Assembly (NCBI GenBank): GCA_902556405.1
Contig: CACDWF010000003.1
Location: 62,001 to 126,000, forward strand
Direction: 5' to 3'
Source of the DNA: an uncultured Alphaproteobacteria bacterium
GTDB taxonomy: Bacteria > Pseudomonadota > Alphaproteobacteria > Rhodobacterales > Rhodobacteraceae
DNA length: 64,000 nucleotides
The position numbers and the translations under genes are program-made. The notes beneath the pieces are model-generated. The model was not told the DNA's origin, did not search any database, and saw only the letters and a list, made by a program, of their open reading frames with translations. Of the stretch, positions 22,625 through 30,874 are shown piece by piece (position 1 is the first letter of the stretch; each line of letters opens with the position of its first letter).

Positions 22625-22679
22625 TGGTGGAGGGGATAGGATTCGAACCTATGTAGGGTTTCCCCGACGGAGTTACAGT
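22625..22679. repeat. attR: 3' part of tRNA-Tyr
   Basis: 55 bp identical to 8750-8804, covering the CCA end, T arm, long variable arm and the 3' side of the anticodon stem of the intact tRNA-Tyr. Beyond 22679 only the tRNA continues the reading, showing the element entered here and restored the gene. Confidence 0.93.
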
Positions 22680-22710
22680 CCGTTGCATTTGACCGCTCTG
22701 CCACCCCTCC
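22625..22710 (-). tRNA. tRNA-Tyr (GTA)
   Basis: Reverse strand: acceptor GGAGGGG pairs with CCCCTCC, discriminator A and an encoded CCA; anticodon loop CTGTAAC gives GTA; a long variable arm marks the class II tRNA-Tyr; T arm ATAGGTTCGAATCCTAT. 86 nt. It is the integration site of the element and remains intact. Confidence 0.95.
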
Positions 22711-22800
22711 TAACGTCGGATGGTAAAAGAGTTTTACAACCGATAAAGCTATGTGTAAACAGAAAGATGTAATTTAAAACTGGATTATTTTGAATAAATA

Positions 22801-23568
22801 ATGGGCACACATAATAAAAGATCAAAGAATATTTTAGTAAATAGCGACTACTATATGTTTGGGTTGCATGCTGTAAAAGCGGCAATTGAAAACCCCAATC
22901 GTAAGAAGCACGCTTTATGGATAAGTGAAAATGCAAGGGCTAAGGTTTTTAATAACTATAAAATACCCAAAATACCAATTTTTAACCTAGATAAATCAAA
23001 AAGTTTACCGATATCTGATAATAAAGTGCATCAGGGTGCCATTTTAAAGGTGAGTCCTTTAAAGCAACCGAGTGACATTCTCGAAATCCAAAAGTCCAAG
23101 GAGCCAAAACTAGTTGTAATTCTAGATAAGGTGAGTGACCCACAAAATGTTGGGGCTATTATAAGATCAAGTCTCTTCTTTGATTGTCATGGAATCATTA
23201 ACACTTACAACGGTGGCTCGAGTGAGAATGGGAGTTTAGTTAAAGCAGCCTCGGGAGCCTTTGAACAAATAAACTATATACAAGTTGCAAACATTTCCCA
23301 AACAATCACTAGACTAAAGAAGTCTGGCTACCTTGTTATAGCAATTGATGAAAATTCAACAAATAAAATATCTTCATTTAAGAAAAATAATGACGATATT
23401 GCTATTGTATTTGGAGCTGAGGGTAAAGGAATTAGACGTTTAACTAAAGAACAATGTGATTTGCAACTATCTATCGACGGCAATCATAACTTTTCATCTT
23501 TAAATGTATCTACAGCCGTTGGGATAACACTTTTTAATTTACAATCAAACAAATTTAAAGGTTGTTAA
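22801..23568 (+). CDS. rlmB: 23S rRNA (guanosine-2'-O-)-methyltransferase-type SpoU enzyme
   Basis: A 255-residue TrmH/SpoU methyltransferase. The N-terminal substrate-binding domain reads MFGLHAVKAAIENPNRKKHA. The knotted SAM domain has motif 1 VVILDKVSDPQNVGAIIRSS, motif 2 IVFGAEGKGIRRL and motif 3 LSIDGNHNFSSLNVSTAVGI. The family adds a 2'-O-methyl to G2251 of 23S rRNA in RlmB. The consensus in motif 3 is SLNVS.A, present here. It is divergent from tRNA-Tyr. Other SpoU members cannot be fully excluded, but length and domain order fit RlmB. Confidence 0.88.
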   Translation: MGTHNKRSKNILVNSDYYMFGLHAVKAAIENPNRKKHALWISENARAKVFNNYKIPKIPIFNLDKSKSLPISDNKVHQGAILKVSPLKQPSDILEIQKSKEPKLVVILDKVSDPQNVGAIIRSSLFFDCHGIINTYNGGSSENGSLVKAASGAFEQINYIQVANISQTITRLKKSGYLVIAIDENSTNKISSFKKNNDDIAIVFGAEGKGIRRLTKEQCDLQLSIDGNHNFSSLNVSTAVGITLFNLQSNKFKGC

Positions 23569-23653
23569 ATTTTTCTTACCACCAATAAGTTTCCTAGTTG
23601 TCCCGAATATGGTATGTTCTGTAAGTTTTTAGGGTTCATAAAGAAAAAGTGAA

Positions 23654-25594
23654 ATGAATAGTAAACTAGCTTTAAATTTGTCGAAAACATCGATCCAGCT
23701 TTTGAAAAAAGGAAACAAGAAATCTTGGAACGTGCTTGGGTCAGTCGATCCTTCATCAAAAAGCCTTGAAAAAGACTTGGATACACTGAAAAATCAAGCG
23801 GCTGCCTTGTCAACAAAAAGACCAGTGGTAGACATCCTTCTACCTAGAGAGTTAGTCCTTTCACAAACCATCGTTATTGACGATAATTTTTCTATTGAAC
23901 ATTGTAAAAAAGTAACAGCCAAACGTTGTGGGCTAAATGAAAATGAAATCTTTATAGCGATTGGAGACTCGTCAACAAGAAGTACGCTTCCTATCGCAGC
24001 AATTTCTGCAAATTCCATAACCGAGTCTAGAAATTTTGTAAAGAGAGCAGGATTTCGCCCTGATAGATATATTGCGTCAAGTAAAATATCTGGATTTAAA
24101 AAAAGTCCAGTTTTTTTCAATGATAATAGCTCAAAACGATTTTTTGACCTCGAAGGTAAAACATTTACACGAGCCTTGGCGTTAACAAGTATTTTATTAT
24201 TTGCTGGATTCTTAACATCTCTGGCCTCTGCATTTTTTGAATATAGAGAAAATAATAAGCCTTATAAGTATTTGGTCGACTCTAAATTTTATTTACAAAA
24301 GGAAAAAATTAAGCAAAACGAACTTGCTTTATTAGAAACGGTAAAAAAAATTTCTGCTTCTCGACTAGACTTTTCAATTTTAAAGCCAAGAATTTCAAAC
24401 TTTGATTATATACTGCGTAAAAATAGCAATCAGCTTCCCAAATTGGATTCAATCAAAAAGTTCTCGATAACAGCACAACTAAAAGCCAATCAAAAAACAG
24501 CGCAAATAAAAGATCTGGCGCCTTCAGAGATGATATTTCCAATTTCAATTTCTAATAAACCGAAGCAGTTTAATGACATCAAAGAGCTTTCTAATTTAGA
24601 ACCAGCAAGTTTATTGAACCTTACTGTAAATAGCCAAATAAAAGCAACCCTATCATTTCCAAATATAGATGAAGATTTTTCTCAATTAATTGATCGAAAA
24701 AAGAATTTATCAAAAGACGGATTAAATGTTTCAAACAGCCTCGCAAACAGAATGGTTTTTGAGCCTCCAGAAAAAGAAAGTAATATAAATAATGAATATA
24801 AAAAAATAGTTATTGAAGAGATTTTTTCAGATATATCTTTGACCAAAATTTTAATTACGACAGCAAATAAACAGGCTAGTTCACTCCCATTACTTTACTT
24901 TAACACCCAAAAACCAGATATTCTTACTCCAGAAAATTTAATGGGTATCAAATTTATTGATTATAAGAGAAAAGCTTTAATTAAACCAAATGAAGCAAAG
25001 CAAGAGGAGTTTTTTATCAGCTCTCTTGCACAAAATTTTGAGAATAAATTAAATTTGAATCGGCAGTTCAATTTAAAACTTCGCCAGCAAGGTCTTGATG
25101 TTAAATTATTGAACAACTATGAGGAAGGAAATCCAATACAACTAGCGTCATGGAATGGCAAGAAGCCTTTTATAAAACCAAAGATTATAGACTCAATTAA
25201 AGTTTTAGAAGATCCTACTAAGTCTACAGGGGCAGTGACCTTTGTTGAACTTCCGCCTACAATACCGACCATTATAAGTGGATTAAAAAAAGTAGCCGCT
25301 AGCTCAGTTAAAAACTTGAGAGTCATAAGTAATCCTCCAAGCATACCTAAAAGAGCATCCATAGTTGGAAACTCAACGCTAAAAAATTTAATAGAGCTAA
25401 ATAGAACAAATTTAATTGGTATTTTTGGCAAAAGAACAGGGCGGATTGCTTTAATAAGATTATCTTCTGGTAATACGATAAAAGTTAAAGTAGGCCAGCA
25501 ATTTGGAAATGGGTGGAAGGTTATAAGTATTGATCTTGATAAAATTCATATTAAGAATGGTAGTAGACAAGAAACACTTAGAATTCCTGGTTAA
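23654..25594 (+). CDS. Composite GspL/PilM-like and PilP/GspC-like protein
   Basis: A 646-residue bitopic protein. The first 140 residues resemble the N-terminal part of GspL/PilM (LALNLSKTSIQLLKK, then VDILLPRELVLSQTIVIDDN). One membrane span lies near 170-195 (LALTSILLFAGFLTSLASAF), followed by a coiled/helical stretch like GspL/PilN. A long low-complexity Ser/Lys/Asn-rich linker follows, and the last 60 residues (IGIFGKRTGRIALIRLSSGN, VGQQFGNGWKVISIDLDKIH) resemble the PilP/GspC homology region. No other secretion or pilus gene is near. I recall similar lone proteins in alphaproteobacteria given misleading names; the function is unknown. Confidence 0.55.
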   Translation: MNSKLALNLSKTSIQLLKKGNKKSWNVLGSVDPSSKSLEKDLDTLKNQAAALSTKRPVVDILLPRELVLSQTIVIDDNFSIEHCKKVTAKRCGLNENEIFIAIGDSSTRSTLPIAAISANSITESRNFVKRAGFRPDRYIASSKISGFKKSPVFFNDNSSKRFFDLEGKTFTRALALTSILLFAGFLTSLASAFFEYRENNKPYKYLVDSKFYLQKEKIKQNELALLETVKKISASRLDFSILKPRISNFDYILRKNSNQLPKLDSIKKFSITAQLKANQKTAQIKDLAPSEMIFPISISNKPKQFNDIKELSNLEPASLLNLTVNSQIKATLSFPNIDEDFSQLIDRKKNLSKDGLNVSNSLANRMVFEPPEKESNINNEYKKIVIEEIFSDISLTKILITTANKQASSLPLLYFNTQKPDILTPENLMGIKFIDYKRKALIKPNEAKQEEFFISSLAQNFENKLNLNRQFNLKLRQQGLDVKLLNNYEEGNPIQLASWNGKKPFIKPKIIDSIKVLEDPTKSTGAVTFVELPPTIPTIISGLKKVAASSVKNLRVISNPPSIPKRASIVGNSTLKNLIELNRTNLIGIFGKRTGRIALIRLSSGNTIKVKVGQQFGNGWKVISIDLDKIHIKNGSRQETLRIPG

Positions 25595-25603
25595 AACGAT
25601 TGT

Positions 25604-26233
25604 TTACTTTGTACCATATAGTCTATCACCAGCATCTCCGAGGCCGGGTAATATGTACCCAATATCGTTAAGTGATCTGTCTAAAGATGCGGTAAAAACC
25701 TTTACATCAGGGTGATTTTTCTGCATGATCTCAACGCCCTCTGGCGCAGCTAACAAGCACAGAAATCGGATGTCTTTTGCTCCTTTTTTCTTCAGATAAT
25801 CGACTGCAAATGATACAGAGCCACCCGTCGCGAGCATTGGATCAACAACTATGCATACGCGATCACTTAAATCACTTGGAACCTTAGAGTAGTATTCGAC
25901 TGGCTGTAATGTTTTTTCGTTCCTATATAACCCAAGAAACCCTACTCGAGCTGAAGGTATAAGATCTAAAACACCATCAAGCAAGCCATTGCCAGCTCTC
26001 AAAATAGAAATTAAGGCTAACTTTTTTCCTGCTAAAGTCGGAGAGTCGTAACGTTCCAGAGGTGTTTCTATGGAAATCGTTTCCATTGGTAAATTTCTTG
26101 TAATTTCATAGGCGAGCAACAAACTTATCTCCTTTAAGAGCGCCCTAAAATGATTAGAAGATGTAGTCTTTTTTCGCATTTCCGTCAGTTTATGTTGTAT
26201 CAGTGGATGGTTAATTATAGTTAAGTTTTCCAT
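25604..26233 (-). CDS. upp: Uracil phosphoribosyltransferase
   Basis: A 209-residue PRTase that makes UMP from uracil and [24 protein letters not shown] opens the family; [20 protein letters not shown], the PRPP loop [20 protein letters not shown] and the uracil-binding end [17 protein letters not shown] are all conserved. It ends a reverse-strand run deoA-deoB-add-upp with gaps of 10 nt or less or overlaps, so it is probably in one transcript, recycling the uracil released from deoxyuridine by DeoA. Confidence 0.96.
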   Translation of the reverse strand: MENLTIINHPLIQHKLTEMRKKTTSSNHFRALLKEISLLLAYEITRNLPMETISIETPLERYDSPTLAGKKLALISILRAGNGLLDGVLDLIPSARVGFLGLYRNEKTLQPVEYYSKVPSDLSDRVCIVVDPMLATGGSVSFAVDYLKKKGAKDIRFLCLLAAPEGVEIMQKNHPDVKVFTASLDRSLNDIGYILPGLGDAGDRLYGTK

Positions 26234-26243
26234 TTTTTTCTTT

Positions 26244-27239
26244 CTACAGTTGTTGAATTAATTTCTCTTTGAGTTTTGCATCACAAAAGGCAAACTCTAA
26301 AGACCTCTTATTAATTTCACTAAAGATCTCTATTCCCCAACCAAAAGCATTATGAAGACCTTCATATTCTTTTGATAAAGTTGTGGAAAAGAAAGGAGGG
26401 TCATCGGTGGAGATAGAGATTGGAAGGTTTTTATTTAATAAAAAATTTATTGGATGATCCTCGAGTGATGAATATAAGCCCATCGCTATATTTGAACCTG
26501 GGCATATTTCTAATAAAATATTTTTTTTCGTCAGTTTAGTGATGGTTTCTTCACTCTCACTTGCTCTTACACCATGACCTATTCTTGTCACACCTAGCTG
26601 TATAGCTTCATCTACAGATTTTGCTCCACATATTTCTCCTGCATGGGTCGTTATTCCAAGCCCCGAATTCCTCGCGAAATTAAAGCTCTCCATAAAATCT
26701 AAGTTATTAAATTTTTTTTCATCTCCCGCCATTCCAAACCCAACCACATTATAGCTTTTTGCTTTGGAAGCGAAGATTGAAGCTTCTAAAGCCTTTTCTG
26801 GACCAAGGTGTCTTATGCAAACAATTATAAAATAGGTATGAATTCCATATTTGTTTTTATATTCACCAGCAGCCTTGCTAGCAATTTCCAAAAACCGTTC
26901 CCATCGATTAGAAGGTGTATCACTCCACAAATGAGGGCCTAAAAAAATCTCAGAATATAATACGTTTTCTTTAACCTGTTTATCAAGCACATGTCTTATG
27001 AGCGCTTCAAAATTTTTTTCTTCTAAAAATAAGTTTGTTACTATTTCGTATATGCTTAAGAATTGGTCAAAATTCTGCCATTTATAGTTTCCAGCTTTAT
27101 CAAAAATTTCTGGTATTTGAGTGAAGTTACTTTTACATATATCTCGTACTAACTGTGGTGAAGCTGCGCCTTCCAAATGCAAGTGAAGTTCAACCTTTTT
27201 ACATGACTTCAATGAGCTCATATTAAAAAACCTACACAT
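26244..27239 (-). CDS. add: Adenosine deaminase
   Basis: A 331-residue metal-dependent deaminase converting (deoxy)adenosine to (deoxy)inosine. [20 protein letters not shown] contains the first metal-binding Hx[21 protein letters not shown] gives the third His and catalytic Glu; [14 protein letters not shown] and [17 protein letters not shown] supply the rest. It overlaps deoB by 8 nt; an alternative ATG six codons later would avoid the overlap. It fits the surrounding nucleoside salvage unit. Some family members deaminate adenine instead, but the neighbours favour adenosine. Confidence 0.9.
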   Translation of the reverse strand: MCRFFNMSSLKSCKKVELHLHLEGAASPQLVRDICKSNFTQIPEIFDKAGNYKWQNFDQFLSIYEIVTNLFLEEKNFEALIRHVLDKQVKENVLYSEIFLGPHLWSDTPSNRWERFLEIASKAAGEYKNKYGIHTYFIIVCIRHLGPEKALEASIFASKAKSYNVVGFGMAGDEKKFNNLDFMESFNFARNSGLGITTHAGEICGAKSVDEAIQLGVTRIGHGVRASESEETITKLTKKNILLEICPGSNIAMGLYSSLEDHPINFLLNKNLPISISTDDPPFFSTTLSKEYEGLHNAFGWGIEIFSEINKRSLEFAFCDAKLKEKLIQQL

Positions 27240-28416
27240 TAGTTTCTAATCTAAGGAAATTTTCTATTAGTGAACCTATATCAGAAAAATTTATTAATCC
27301 GTAACATTTATTGATTAATTTTTGGTTTTTTATTAACACAGGAACTTGCTCTCTAGTATGATCTGTTCCCGCAAAAGATGGATCGTTTCCATGATCAGCT
27401 GTTATAACCAAAAAATCGTCTTTATTTAAAATTGAAAATAGCTTTGGTAATTGCTTATCAAAATTTTCTAGCGCTCTTGCATAGCCCGGCAGATCTCTTC
27501 TATGCCCATATAAGGTATCGAATTCAACGAGGTTTGCAAAGATTAAATCGCCGGGATTTGCTTTTTTAATTATCTCTAGCATCTCGTCAAATAATTTATC
27601 ATCCGACATCCCTGATACAGATTCGCTAATTCCCCTATGTCCAAAAATGTCGGCAATTTTACCAATGCCAAAACATTTTTTTCCAGATTTTATTACCTTG
27701 TCACATAAAGTGTCTATTGGTGGTGGCGATATGAAATCTTTTCTATTCTTTGTACGAAAGAACTCATCTTTTTTTTTCCCAAGAAAAGGTCTTGCAATTA
27801 TTCGCTGTACTCTCAACTCATCAAAGATTCCAGCTGCAATTTCACAAGTTTTGTATAACTGATCTAAGGCAAAAACCTGTTCATGAGCTGCTATTTGTAA
27901 AACACTATCAGCAGAGGTATACACTATTGGGCAACCGGAATTTAGGTGCTTTTCCCCAAATTCTTTGATGATTTCTTCACCAGACGCATGTTTGTTTCCT
28001 AAAACACCAGACAACTTAGCTTTCTCGATAAGTTTCTTCATCTGTTTTTCAGGGAAAACTGGGACAACTTCGGAGAAGGTATGCCAACCAACTAGATTCG
28101 TAAAACCAACTATTTCGTGATGACCGGTAGGAGTATCTTTACCCTTAGAACGCTCTTTAGCTACAGCATAGGTTCCAATTGTGCTGTTAGTATTAGGAAA
28201 GGTCAGACCTGTTGATAGCCTTGTGGCGCTGTAAATTCCTAAAGACTCTAAGTTAGGCACCATTAGAGATCCCTTTCTTCCAATATCCGCATCACCGTTT
28301 GCACAGGCCATAGCGATAGAACCAAATGTGTTGGCCCCCTCATCATTATAAAAATTTGCATCGGGAGCACCACCTATGCCAAGTGAGTCCAAAATAATTA
28401 AAATAGCCTTACCCAT
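27232..28416 (-). CDS. deoB: Phosphopentomutase
   Basis: A 394-residue alkaline-phosphatase-superfamily mutase that moves the phosphate from C1 to C5 of (deoxy)ribose. The metal site residues appear in ILIILDSLGIGGAPDANFYN, in GKDTPTGHHEIVG with the phosphorylated Thr, and in FLVITADHGNDPSFAGTDHT. It follows deoA with a one-nt overlap (28416) and converts the deoxyribose-1-phosphate made by DeoA into the substrate of DeoC. Confidence 0.95.
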   Translation of the reverse strand: MGKAILIILDSLGIGGAPDANFYNDEGANTFGSIAMACANGDADIGRKGSLMVPNLESLGIYSATRLSTGLTFPNTNSTIGTYAVAKERSKGKDTPTGHHEIVGFTNLVGWHTFSEVVPVFPEKQMKKLIEKAKLSGVLGNKHASGEEIIKEFGEKHLNSGCPIVYTSADSVLQIAAHEQVFALDQLYKTCEIAAGIFDELRVQRIIARPFLGKKKDEFFRTKNRKDFISPPPIDTLCDKVIKSGKKCFGIGKIADIFGHRGISESVSGMSDDKLFDEMLEIIKKANPGDLIFANLVEFDTLYGHRRDLPGYARALENFDKQLPKLFSILNKDDFLVITADHGNDPSFAGTDHTREQVPVLIKNQKLINKCYGLINFSDIGSLIENFLRLETNV

Positions 28417-29750
28417 TAACTTACTTTATGCAAAATTAAGTCCTTGCTTAGTTCTGGTTCTCTATCCGAGATGGAAAAGCAGCCACTGATTTCCTCTTCC
28501 AAAGAAGGGGTAAAAAATTTGTCGGCACCATGCAAAAACAAGAGGGGAGTTTTTGTATTGACCTTTTTCCCTGATTTTACCACTTTTGTAAATCCAACAG
28601 ATAGGTCAAGTTTATCCGATGCTTTCTGCCTTCCTCCACCCATTTTTATTAGAATATTGCCCAAGGCTTTTGTATTAATTTGAGTTATAAACCCTTCCTT
28701 TTTAGCCTTGATTGGCACTATCGACTCAGCTCTTGGGAGTGCTTTCTTGTAGGTTGATAAAAAGTGCTTTGGTCCTCCTAAAGCCGATACCATTTTTTCG
28801 AAGCGCTCTGCTACATGACCAGACTTAAGTAGTGAATAGATTTTCTGTTTTATTTTCTTATGGCTTTTTTCAGAGAAAACCATTGAATATAGCTCGATAG
28901 ATAAAGCTATTGTTGTGTCTAAGAGCGCCTGTTCATTTTTATTTTTACCTAATAAAATTTCAACTACTGTTTCTACTTCTAGAGAATTTCCGATAGATGA
29001 GCTTAGAGGGTCGTCCATGCTTGTTATAAGTGCTTTAGCTTTACAATTAGATGCATTTGAAACAGATACCAAACTTTTAGCTAATTTTTCTGCTTGACTA
29101 ATTTTGGTCATTAGTGCGCCTCTACCTACTTTAACATCCAGAATTAGATTTTTTATTCCAGAAGCCAACTTTTTAGAGATTATAGATGCTGTGATCAAGT
29201 CAACTGAGTCTACTGTACTTGTAACATCTCTTGTCGAATAAAGAATTCTATCGGCAGGCACTAAATCGGAGGTCTGCCCAACGATAGCACATCCTACTTC
29301 TGAAACAATTTTTCGAAACGAGGTTTCACTTTGCTCTATTTCATACCCTGGTATTGAGGAAAGCTTATCCAGAGTACCTCCAGTATGCCCTAAACCTTTT
29401 CCCGAAATCATGGGAACAAAACAATCCAAACTAGCCAATATAGGAGCGAGTATTAAAGATACCGTATCACCCACGCCACCGGTAGAATGCTTATCCACTA
29501 TTGGTCCATTTAGATCCCACTTTAAAACCGTCCCACTATTCATCATTGAATTGGTTAGATCTATTTTTTCACGTTCACTCAACCCATTGATCCATGAAGC
29601 CATCAAAAAAGCACCAATTTGAGCTGGCTCAACTCCATCGTCGCACAATTCCTGTATAAACCATTGTATTTCAGCAGAGGTTAATTGCTGGTTATCTCTC
29701 TTCTTTCTTATTAAATTTTGAATAAGCATCATCGTGCCTGCTGCATTCAC
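28416..29750 (-). CDS. deoA: Thymidine phosphorylase
   Basis: A 444-residue protein that phosphorolyses thymidine and deoxyuridine. The signature GPIVDKHSTGGVGDTVSLIL and SGKGLGHTGGTLDKLSSIPG are present, as are the helical N-terminal domain (QELCDDGVEPAQIGAFLMAS) and the C-terminal beta domain (IKMGGGRQKASDKLDLSVGF). It is the first gene of the reverse-strand nucleoside unit and divergent from deoC across 127 bp that contain a palindrome. Confidence 0.96.
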   Translation of the reverse strand: MNAAGTMMLIQNLIRKKRDNQQLTSAEIQWFIQELCDDGVEPAQIGAFLMASWINGLSEREKIDLTNSMMNSGTVLKWDLNGPIVDKHSTGGVGDTVSLILAPILASLDCFVPMISGKGLGHTGGTLDKLSSIPGYEIEQSETSFRKIVSEVGCAIVGQTSDLVPADRILYSTRDVTSTVDSVDLITASIISKKLASGIKNLILDVKVGRGALMTKISQAEKLAKSLVSVSNASNCKAKALITSMDDPLSSSIGNSLEVETVVEILLGKNKNEQALLDTTIALSIELYSMVFSEKSHKKIKQKIYSLLKSGHVAERFEKMVSALGGPKHFLSTYKKALPRAESIVPIKAKKEGFITQINTKALGNILIKMGGGRQKASDKLDLSVGFTKVVKSGKKVNTKTPLLFLHGADKFFTPSLEEEISGCFSISDREPELSKDLILHKVS

Positions 29751-29783
29751 TCACTTTATATTTTTGCGTAGCAAATAGGTCGC

Positions 29784-29806
29784 TAATCATTTATTGTATA
29801 TGATTA
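29784..29806. promoter_or_regulatory. Palindromic operator-like site between deoA and deoC
   Basis: TAATCAT and ATGATTA form a perfect 7-bp inverted repeat with a 9-nt spacer, centrally placed in the divergent deoA/deoC intergenic region. It is a reasonable operator for a regulator of both arms; which regulator is unknown and none is encoded nearby. Confidence 0.45.
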
Positions 29807-29877
29807 CTGTATTATTCTAAACTACCAATTTATTATCTAATATTTAACGTTCTTAAAAACTTACATAGCTAATTTTA

Positions 29878-30870
29878 ATGCCACTAGACGAAAACTTTAA
29901 TAAAAGAGAAATGGATCCAGTCATCGTTAAGAACAGTGGGATACCTCTACATCTAGAGTTCATTAACGAAGTGAGGATTAATAAAAGTGCTGTAGAAAAA
30001 AGGTGTGCTTCGGTAACAAGCCGCCGCACAGTTAAGAAACATAACCAAGCCGCATGGCTTCTCAAGGCCATTACGTGCATGGATCTTACCACACTATCTG
30101 GAGATGATACCGAAGGTAGGGTTATGCGGCTTTGTAATAAAGCAAAGAATCCTTTGCGAGATGACCTTTTGGAGAAGCTTGGGGTAGAAGATCTCAATAT
30201 TAAAGTAGGCGGAGTATGTGTTTATCATCAATTCATAAGAACCGCATTAGATAATCTTCGAGGATCCAATATTCCGGTAGTTGCTGTTTCCACAGGGTTT
30301 CCAGCAGGACATACGCCAAAAAAAACAAAAATTCTAGAGATAAAAGAATCCATAAGAAGTGGTGCTCAAGAAATTGACATTGTTATATCAAGAAGACATG
30401 TTTTATCTGGAAACTGGAAAAAGCTGTATGATGAAATATCAGAATACAAAGAAGCTTCAGGTGATGCTTGCTTAAAAACTATTTTAGCTACCGGAGAACT
30501 AGGAACGTTAAAAAATGTAGCAAAGGCTTCTTTGGTTTGTATGATGGCTGGAGCAAACTTCGTAAAAACTTCAACAGGGAAAGAAACCATAAATGCAACA
30601 CTGCCATTTACTTTGGTTATGTCCAGAGCAATAAGAGAATACTTTGAACTCACAGGGTTTGAAGTAGGATACAAGCCGGCAGGTGGTATTTCATCCGCAA
30701 AAGATTGTTTATCTCAAATGATGCTAATAAAGGAAGAACTTGGAACGAAATGGCTACATCCTTCACTTTTCAGACTTGGTGCTTCATCTTTACTTTCCGA
30801 CATTGAGAGACAAATAGAGCATTTTGCCACTGGCCAATACTCTTCATTTAATAGACACGGCATAGCATAA
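29878..30870 (+). CDS. deoC: Deoxyribose-phosphate aldolase
   Basis: A 330-residue class I aldolase cleaving deoxyribose-5-phosphate to glyceraldehyde-3-phosphate and acetaldehyde. MDLTTLSGDDTEGRVMRLCN, VVAVSTGFPAGHTPKKTK, EIDIVISRRHVLSGN and GANFVKTSTGKETINATLPF (Schiff-base Lys in FVKTST) plus GYKPAGGISSAKDCL are conserved. The N-terminal extension makes it a long-form DeoC as in many Alphaproteobacteria. It is followed after 4 nt by an aldehyde dehydrogenase, which can remove the acetaldehyde. Confidence 0.95.
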   Translation: MPLDENFNKREMDPVIVKNSGIPLHLEFINEVRINKSAVEKRCASVTSRRTVKKHNQAAWLLKAITCMDLTTLSGDDTEGRVMRLCNKAKNPLRDDLLEKLGVEDLNIKVGGVCVYHQFIRTALDNLRGSNIPVVAVSTGFPAGHTPKKTKILEIKESIRSGAQEIDIVISRRHVLSGNWKKLYDEISEYKEASGDACLKTILATGELGTLKNVAKASLVCMMAGANFVKTSTGKETINATLPFTLVMSRAIREYFELTGFEVGYKPAGGISSAKDCLSQMMLIKEELGTKWLHPSLFRLGASSLLSDIERQIEHFATGQYSSFNRHGIA

Positions 30871-30874
30871 ATAT

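Larger units (their letters stand above)
8750..22679. mobile_element. Integrative element inserted in tRNA-Tyr (about 13.9 kb)
   Basis: Identical 55-bp sequences at 8750-8804 and 22625-22679 bound the region; the right copy is the 3' part of an intact tRNA-Tyr, from the anticodon loop to the CCA end. A tyrosine recombinase gene lies just inside the right end, as in most tRNA-targeting islands. Inside are a replication-like operon with an HUH-Rep-like protein, a ribbon-helix-helix protein, and many single small cargo genes in both orientations with long non-coding gaps, unlike the tight backbone. No phage structural, packaging, portal or conjugation genes were recognised. A satellite-like or small integrative element is the best description; its helper, if any, is unknown. 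Confidence 0.9.
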
